Origin: GWE2-51-13 sp041736705
GTDB taxonomy: Bacteria > Bacillota_I > Bacilli_A > Erysipelotrichales > Erysipelotrichaceae
Length of the DNA: 64,000 nucleotides
Direction of reading: 5' to 3'
Assembly (NCBI GenBank): GCA_041736705.1
Contig: JBGSTC010000028.1
Location: forward strand, 1-64,000
This document shows positions 58,834 to 64,000 of this stretch, one piece after another. The first letter of the stretch is position 1. Each line of letters begins with the position of its first letter. The notes below the pieces were generated by a model that saw only the letters and a program-made list of their open reading frames with translations, ran no database searches and had not been told where the DNA came from. A program made the translations under genes and the position numbers.

Positions 58834-59562
58834 ATGAAAAGAAAACGTCCCCGCATCGCATTTTATACAACGTTGATCGTCATTTTGATTTTCTCGACCG
58901 TGATCTATCTTGGCCGCTCCTATAAGCCTAGCCAGGAGGCGTTGGATGTCTATGACGCCACCGACGTCGTGATCGAAGAGAATTCGAAAGAAATCCAGGT
59001 TTCATCGAAATCCGAAGGAAGCGGGTTGGGGTTCTTGATTTATCCCGGTGGTTTGGTCGAACCCGAATCCTATCTTCCCTTGGCGCGTGAAACCGCGCTA
59101 CGTTTCGACAGTACGGTCGTCATCGTGAAGTTCCCGTTGAATTTCGCGTTTTTGGATTGGAAAAGCGGCATCCGCGTCATGGATAAACTCGAGATCGACC
59201 AATGGGTCCTGATCGGGCATTCGTTGGGCGGTGCGTTCGGGTCGAAGTTGGCGCCGATCGATCCGCGGATCATCGGGACGGTGTATCTGGCGTCCTATCC
59301 GGCGGATGATCTGTCGGATGAGACCTATCCTTCCTTGAGTTTGAACGCACAGTTGGACGCGGTCATGACGGAGGCGGATTTCGCCAAGAACCGCAAGAAA
59401 TTCCCCGAAAATACCGAGTTCTATGTAATCGGAGGCGCCAACCATTCCCAGTTTGGAAGCTATGGCTTGATGCGCGACGACTCGGTCGCATCGATCACGC
59501 CGACGAAGCAACGTGAAATCATTCTCGATTTCATCGCGGACTGGCTAAGTTCCCTGCGCTAG
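58834..59562 (+). CDS. Membrane-anchored alpha/beta hydrolase
   Basis: The start is ATG 58834 behind ACAGGTG. The 242-residue protein has one N-terminal membrane segment (about residues 8-28), then an alpha/beta hydrolase domain: the nucleophile elbow GHSLGGAFG, a likely oxyanion loop in FLIYPGGLVE, and the catalytic His in GGANHSQFG. The domain would face outside the cell. It resembles the alpha/beta hydrolase_5 family. The substrate is unknown. It stands upstream of the c-di-AMP genes with a separate promoter in between. Confidence 0.75.
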   Translation: MKRKRPRIAFYTTLIVILIFSTVIYLGRSYKPSQEALDVYDATDVVIEENSKEIQVSSKSEGSGLGFLIYPGGLVEPESYLPLARETALRFDSTVVIVKFPLNFAFLDWKSGIRVMDKLEIDQWVLIGHSLGGAFGSKLAPIDPRIIGTVYLASYPADDLSDETYPSLSLNAQLDAVMTEADFAKNRKKFPENTEFYVIGGANHSQFGSYGLMRDDSVASITPTKQREIILDFIADWLSSLR

Positions 59563-59582
59563 GGTTTTAAAAAAAGAAAATA

Positions 59583-59591
59583 TGTTATAAT
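59583..59591 (+). promoter_or_regulatory. Extended -10 promoter for cdaA-cdaR-glmM
   Basis: TGTTATAAT at 59583-59591 (extended -10) lies 24 bases before the start; the upstream region is A-rich without a clear -35. CAAGGAGG is the ribosome site. Confidence 0.6.
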
Positions 59592-59614
59592 AAAACAGCC
59601 AAGGAGGACGCCAC

Positions 59615-60802
59615 ATGCTGAATTATCAAACCATACAAACGATAATTACCTTGCTTAGGATGTTTTTCGACATCCTGATCATGTGGATTTTGCTTTACTA
59701 TACGATAAAACTCGTACGGAATAATTCGCGGACGACGCAGATTTTCAAAGGGATCTTCCTGATTCTGCTGGTCCGCGCTTTTGCGAATTTTTTCGGTTTA
59801 CAGACGGTCGCTTGGGTGGCGGACATCTTTGTCACCTGGGGGTTTCTGGCGGTCATCATCATCTTCCAGCCTGAAATCCGCGGATTACTGGAGAAACTCG
59901 GGAAGACAAGCATCTTCTCCCGCATATCCACCTTGTCCGGCAACGAACGTGTGAAACTGGTCGAAGAGATCGAAAAATCCATCGACCAAATGTCCGCAAG
60001 CCAGACCGGTGCGCTGATCACCCTTGAACAGGGACATTCCCTGAACGATTTCGTACATACCGGGACGATCTTGAATTCGATCGTCACCTCCGAACTTTTA
60101 ACCTCGATTTTCGTGACGTCGACCCCTTTGCATGACGGCGCCGTCATCATCCAAGGGGACCGCATCGCCTGCGCTTCGGCATATTTCCCGCCGACTTCCC
60201 TGGATTTACCGACCCGCTACGGGGCGCGTCATCGCGCCGCGATCGGCATCAGCGAAATCACCGATTCGATCACGATCGTCGTAAGCGAACAAACCGGACG
60301 CGTCAGCGTCGCGGTGGACGGGAAGTTGATGACCATGACGAAGGAAAGTTTGCATGAATTCCTTGAAAAGCATATCCTGCATTCCGAGAAGGAACTGAAT
60401 CCGATCCGCAAGAAGGCGGAAGTCCCCGTGATCAAACTCGATGATGCGGGACAAACGATCGACGGGATTGCTTTGGCGAAAGAGCCGAAGAAGACAAGCC
60501 GCTTGGCAGAGTTGTTTAAGTTGGAATCCAAGCCTCTCAGACGAAAGAAACCGAATGTCGTTGAAATCAAAGAAGAGGTCAAGGAAGAAAGTAAAGAAGT
60601 CGTAAGCGACCAGGAACATCTGCTCGATGAACTCTTGGCGGATGCGACCCGGGTCCATGATCAACAAGACGAGAAGATCAAAGCCGAGGAAATCGTCGAA
60701 GTGGTCCGGGAAAAGAAGACAAAGAAAAAAGTCCAGACCGAGACGTTGGATCTTGAGGATAAGGGAACACTTTCCGACAGTGATAAGGGAGGTGAAGCCT
60801 AA
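59615..60802 (+). CDS. cdaA: Membrane-bound diadenylate cyclase with a long C-terminal tail
   Basis: The 395-residue protein has three N-terminal membrane segments (about residues 1-80) and a DAC domain with DGA at 174-176 and RHR at 205-207, the catalytic motifs of CdaA. It makes c-di-AMP from two ATP. Usual CdaA proteins end near residue 275. Here about 115 extra residues follow, rich in Lys, Glu and Val, with EEVKEESKEVV and VREKKTKKKV stretches, probably disordered or coiled. The gene overlaps cdaR by one base and is followed by glmM, the standard order. Confidence 0.93.
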   Translation: MLNYQTIQTIITLLRMFFDILIMWILLYYTIKLVRNNSRTTQIFKGIFLILLVRAFANFFGLQTVAWVADIFVTWGFLAVIIIFQPEIRGLLEKLGKTSIFSRISTLSGNERVKLVEEIEKSIDQMSASQTGALITLEQGHSLNDFVHTGTILNSIVTSELLTSIFVTSTPLHDGAVIIQGDRIACASAYFPPTSLDLPTRYGARHRAAIGISEITDSITIVVSEQTGRVSVAVDGKLMTMTKESLHEFLEKHILHSEKELNPIRKKAEVPVIKLDDAGQTIDGIALAKEPKKTSRLAELFKLESKPLRRKKPNVVEIKEEVKEESKEVVSDQEHLLDELLADATRVHDQQDEKIKAEEIVEVVREKKTKKKVQTETLDLEDKGTLSDSDKGGEA

Positions 60803-62169
60803 TGGCAAGACAAAGAGTGCAAAAGCAGAGTAAACCGCAGGAAGATAAACTGGAGTTGGCGAAAGCCATCGCTTCACAGAGCCAGCGTGTCGCACGAACG
60901 TATGAAAACATCGAAAACACCGTCATCCGGATCATCCGTTGGTTCAGTACGGCCTTCGACAAGGTATTGTTTAACCGATTCAGTAAATCCGTCGCCTTGA
61001 TTTTGGCGATCTTCATGTATGTTTTCATCAACTATAATCTCGGGGAACTCTTCTTCGAATCGCAGATCACGGCCGGCGGGAAGATCGACAACATCCCCGT
61101 GACCGTCATCGCCAACGACGAGGTTTATGAAATCTCCGGGCTACCGACCCAGGTCAACGCGTTGTTGGTCGGGGAGTATGCGGACATCCAGTTGGTCACC
61201 AATCAAAAAGCCTATTCCGTCGTCGCCGATCTGACCGGTTTGGTCGAAGGCACCCACGAAGTCAACCTGAGTGCGAAGGATTTCTCTTCGCGCGTCGATG
61301 TCGTGCTGCAACCTTCCACCGCCGTCGTCACCATCAAAAAGAAGATCTCCCAACAGTTCAACGTCGGATACGATTTCGTGAACACCGACAAAATGAACCA
61401 GGAATTCGAACTCGGCATCCCGACCTTCGAGACCACCGAAGTCATCATCCGCGCTTCCCAGTCGACCATCGAGAAGATCGGGAACGTCAAGGCCTTGATC
61501 GACGTCACCGGCGTCGACACAAGTTTCAGCCAGGATGCGATCTTGGTCGCCTATGACCAACAAGGGAACCGTATGGATGTGGATATCATCCCGTCATCCA
61601 TCTACGCTTCGGTCGTCGTCACCAACCCCAACAAGTCCGTTTCGGTCGTCATCATCCCGCAAGGGGAAATCCCCAACGGCAAAGCCATCGAGTCGATCGC
61701 GTTGGACCAACAGGCGGTGACGCTCTATGCTTCCGAATCGATCCTGCAAACGATCGATTCCATCCAGATCCCCATCAATGTGACCACGCTGACCTCCGAT
61801 ACGGTGCAAGTGGCGGAAATCAACCTGCCCAGCGGTGTCCGTAAATCCAGCGTCACGCGCGTCAGCATGAACATCAAGCTCGGCGATGCGGTGACCCGTA
61901 CGATCGAGAATCTTCCGATCGACTACCGCAACAACGTGAACGGTTACCAATTCACCCTGGCGAACCCGTTGGAAGCCTACGCCAACGTCGATCTCTTCGG
62001 GACGCAATCCAATGTGGATTCCATCACCGCGGACGATATTTCCATCTACATCGACATGAAGGACGTAGGGTTGGGTGAACAAACCGTGACGCTCTACATC
62101 GTCGGAACCAACAATCTTGTACGCTATACGATTCAAAAACAAACGATCGACATCATCGTCACTAAATAG
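60802..62169 (+). CDS. cdaR: CdaA regulator with YbbR domains
   Basis: The 455-residue protein has one membrane segment (about residues 63-86), preceded by a charged N-terminus, and then about four YbbR-like beta domains outside the membrane, each with forms like PVTVIANDEVYEISGLPTQV and IPVNVTTLTSDTVQVAEINLP. CdaR activates or adjusts CdaA. AAGGGAGGTG precedes the start and overlaps the end of cdaA. The N-terminus of about 60 residues is longer than in Bacillus and may interact with the extended CdaA tail. Confidence 0.88.
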   Translation: MARQRVQKQSKPQEDKLELAKAIASQSQRVARTYENIENTVIRIIRWFSTAFDKVLFNRFSKSVALILAIFMYVFINYNLGELFFESQITAGGKIDNIPVTVIANDEVYEISGLPTQVNALLVGEYADIQLVTNQKAYSVVADLTGLVEGTHEVNLSAKDFSSRVDVVLQPSTAVVTIKKKISQQFNVGYDFVNTDKMNQEFELGIPTFETTEVIIRASQSTIEKIGNVKALIDVTGVDTSFSQDAILVAYDQQGNRMDVDIIPSSIYASVVVTNPNKSVSVVIIPQGEIPNGKAIESIALDQQAVTLYASESILQTIDSIQIPINVTTLTSDTVQVAEINLPSGVRKSSVTRVSMNIKLGDAVTRTIENLPIDYRNNVNGYQFTLANPLEAYANVDLFGTQSNVDSITADDISIYIDMKDVGLGEQTVTLYIVGTNNLVRYTIQKQTIDIIVTK

Positions 62170-62177
62170 GGGGAACC

Positions 62178-63512
62178 ATGGGTAAATATTTCGGTACGGA
62201 CGGGATCCGCGGAAAAGCGAATGAAACACTGCGCGTCGAAACGGCGTTCGCGGTCGGACGCTATCTCGGATATGCGTTCTCAAAAGAGAAACACGGCAAG
62301 ATTCTGATCGGGATGGACACGCGTCTTTCCTCGAGCATGTTTGAAGCGGCGTTGGCGGCCGGTGCGAGCGCATCGGGTGCGGATGTCTATTGCCTTAAGG
62401 TCGTTCCGACCCCGGCGGTCGCCTATCTCACCGGCTTGGACGACTTCGACTGCGGGGTCATGATTTCCGCCAGCCACAACCCGTTCTATGACAACGGCAT
62501 CAAGGTGTTCAATCACCAAGGGGTCAAGATCAGCAACGCTCTGGAAGCGGAGATCGAAGCCTTCATCGACCACAAGGTCGACATTCCTTATGCGGAGGAT
62601 GAGAAGATCGGACGGGTGTTCGATTATCGCGAAGGGCTCAAACGCTATACGGACCATCTCAAATCGTTGTTTACCATGGACTTGAGCGAGATGACCCTCG
62701 CCTTGGATACGGCCAACGGGTCGGCGACGACGAGCGCCTACGACGTTTTGACTTCCTTCGGTGCAAATTGCATTCTCATCCATAACCAACCCGACGGCGT
62801 CAACATCAACACCCACTGCGGATCCACCCACCCCCAATCGCTCCAAGCCTTGGTGAAGGGCGTAAAAGCGAACTTAGGATTGGCGTTCGACGGCGATGCG
62901 GATCGTTTGATCGCGGTCGACGAAGAAGGGAACCTGGTGGACGGGGATAAGATCATCTACGCCTGCGGCGTCCATATGAAGGAACAAGGACTCTTGGTCA
63001 AAAACAAAGTCGTGACTACCGTCATGGCGAACCTCGGGTGCTATAAGGCGCTGGAGCGCGCCGGGATCGACTATGAACAGACCCAGGTCGGCGACAAGTA
63101 CGTTTATGAATGTATGGTGCAAAACGACTATCAGTTGGGCGGCGAACAATCCGGCCACATCATCTTCAAGCAACACGCCACCACCGGGGACGGTCTACTG
63201 ACGGCGTTGAAGCTTCTGGAAGTCATGAGCGCGAAGAAACAAACGATCTCTAAGATCACCGAAGACCTGTACATTTATCCGCAACTCCTTAAAAACGTGA
63301 GAGTGAAGGATAAGCAGAAAGCTCTGCACGACCAAGACTTACTGGAAATGACGAAGAAGATCCAGGAAGAACTCGGGGATGAAGGCAGAATCCTGGTTCG
63401 ACCCTCCGGGACCGAACCGCTGGTACGCGTCATGGTCGAAGCCAAAACCGACGAACTTTGTGTGAAATATGTCGGACAATGCGTCGAGTTGATTCAAAAC
63501 AAAGGAATCTAA
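62178..63512 (+). CDS. glmM: Phosphoglucosamine mutase
   Basis: The 444-residue protein has the GlmM opening GKYFGTDGIRGKAN, the phosphoserine Ser99 in SASHNPFYDNG, the metal loop DGDADR and the sugar loop GGEQSGHI, with RPSGTEPLVRVM at the end. It converts glucosamine-6-phosphate to glucosamine-1-phosphate for cell-envelope sugar synthesis. In Bacillota GlmM binds CdaA and restrains it, which fits this operon. AGGGGGAACC precedes the start. Confidence 0.95.
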   Translation: MGKYFGTDGIRGKANETLRVETAFAVGRYLGYAFSKEKHGKILIGMDTRLSSSMFEAALAAGASASGADVYCLKVVPTPAVAYLTGLDDFDCGVMISASHNPFYDNGIKVFNHQGVKISNALEAEIEAFIDHKVDIPYAEDEKIGRVFDYREGLKRYTDHLKSLFTMDLSEMTLALDTANGSATTSAYDVLTSFGANCILIHNQPDGVNINTHCGSTHPQSLQALVKGVKANLGLAFDGDADRLIAVDEEGNLVDGDKIIYACGVHMKEQGLLVKNKVVTTVMANLGCYKALERAGIDYEQTQVGDKYVYECMVQNDYQLGGEQSGHIIFKQHATTGDGLLTALKLLEVMSAKKQTISKITEDLYIYPQLLKNVRVKDKQKALHDQDLLEMTKKIQEELGDEGRILVRPSGTEPLVRVMVEAKTDELCVKYVGQCVELIQNKGI

Positions 63513-63536
63513 AAACAGTTCTCGCGAACTGTTTTT
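63512..63536. terminator. Bidirectional terminator after glmM
   Basis: AAAACAGTTC and GAACTGTTTT pair around TCGC and run into T residues; the stem ends at the stop of the convergent gene. Confidence 0.85.
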
Positions 63537-64000
63537 TACTGAAAGGATCCGGTCAGGGCGGATGCGAAACGCATCTGCCAGTACTTCTCATCATGTGTAT
63601 GCCCTTCAAACACAAGAAACTTCAGGTGGTTTTCGTCGAAGCCGACGATACGCAAGGTTTCAACCACCCTGCGGTTGGTTTCCACATAGATCTCGGGGAA
63701 ATCCGGGCGATTCGCATTGCTAGTCTCGTTTGTCCCGATGTCCATGTAGATCGTCATGGATTCATCGGCGCCACTGTGAACGATGTGTGTCTTCATCGCC
63801 TCTTCATTGAACCAAAACGCCCCGGAGAAACAAAGGACATGTCCGAAAATGTCGGGTCGTGATAGTCCTGCCGCAAGACTGATGTAGCCTCCCATCGAAC
63901 TGCCGCCGATCCAGGTATCTTTTTTATCGGGCCGTGTGTTGAAGTGTTCGTCGATGTACGGTTTCAAGGTGTCGCAGAGGAAATCGATGTATTGAAAGCC
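63536..64000 (-). CDS. Esterase of the alpha/beta hydrolase fold (EstA/esterase D-type), partial
   Basis: The frame is open to the right edge, so the true start is outside. The visible 155 residues include FQYIDFLCDTLKPYID, the nucleophile elbow GGSSMGGYISLAAG, and the catalytic His in FEGHTHDEKYW, with a PDIFGHVLCFSGAFW segment. This is the pattern of putative esterases of the PF00756 type. The catalytic Asp is probably in MDIGTNE. Substrate is unknown. Confidence 0.8.
   Translation of the reverse strand, partial: GFQYIDFLCDTLKPYIDEHFNTRPDKKDTWIGGSSMGGYISLAAGLSRPDIFGHVLCFSGAFWFNEEAMKTHIVHSGADESMTIYMDIGTNETSNANRPDFPEIYVETNRRVVETLRIVGFDENHLKFLVFEGHTHDEKYWQMRFASALTGSFQ

Noticed and set aside
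1..64000. CRISPR arrays, tRNA or rRNA genes
   Set aside because: No regularly spaced identical repeats, no cloverleaf-like sequences and no rRNA signatures were seen when reading the intergenic regions; no software search was done.

Overview
This window reads as a chromosome segment from a Bacillota bacterium, probably in or near the Mollicutes-related Bacilli (Acholeplasmatales, Izemoplasmatales or Haloplasmatales neighbourhood). The placement rests on strong AGGAGG-type ribosome binding sites, a LipL-type octanoyltransferase, the cdaA-cdaR-glmM trio, MtlR/BglG-type PTS control and the overall gene mix. It is an inference with low to moderate confidence. TGA is used as a stop and TGG as Trp, so the code is standard. 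From about 4.9 kb on the DNA is moderately GC-rich; the first 4.5 kb is clearly AT-rich.

Region 1 (1-4.5 kb) is an AT-rich accessory island. It holds the end of an IS3-family element whose terminus cuts a HEPN-like gene, an HNH-like zinc protein with a non-ATG start, a DUF4238 protein, an unknown gene and a decayed lipoprotein gene. Two of the genes are followed by the same bipartite sequence, which suggests cassette-like acquisition.

Region 2 (4.5-15.6 kb) is carbon metabolism. An MtlR-type regulator, a cold-shock-like mini-protein and a complete galactitol-type PTS (IIA, IIB, IIC) are followed by a membrane protein, lipL and a pyruvate (or acetoin) dehydrogenase operon in the order lpdA-E1alpha-E1beta-E2. 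A 22-bp dyad-centred sequence occurs before both the PTS regulator and the dehydrogenase operon, suggesting a shared regulator.

Region 3 (15.8-23 kb) has a zinc-ribbon membrane protein, a three-gene FAD oxidoreductase / NTF2-like / SDR cassette, an overlapping CDP-alcohol phosphatidyltransferase and 2H phosphoesterase pair, and a DUF5050 lipoprotein. Region 4 (23-32 kb) is nitrogen assimilation: a small membrane protein overlapping an Amt-PII fusion gene, then gltB-gltD. Region 5 (32-40 kb) holds a GPH-type sugar symporter, HhH/DUF4332 and DUF937 proteins, a punA-xpt-lacZ operon and a YpfJ-type metallopeptidase.

Region 6 (40-54 kb) is the most unusual. One apparent operon encodes a baeRF (eRF1-like) protein, a transglutaminase-like protein, a PilC/GspF platform, four small pseudopilin-like proteins, a PilT-type ATPase and a BTAD regulator with a GGDEF-like tail. 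After a terminator comes a small membrane protein and a 2097-residue vWA protein with 16 cadherin-like repeats. These last two share a cytoplasmic domain that I do not recognise. I read the region as a minimal PilT-only pilus-like machine beside a giant surface adhesin.

Region 7 (54-64 kb) holds an SPFH/flotillin-like protein with a LapA-like partner, a sugar nucleotidyltransferase, a TraB-family protein, an alpha/beta hydrolase, cdaA-cdaR-glmM (c-di-AMP synthesis and cell-envelope precursor control), and a partial esterase at the right edge.
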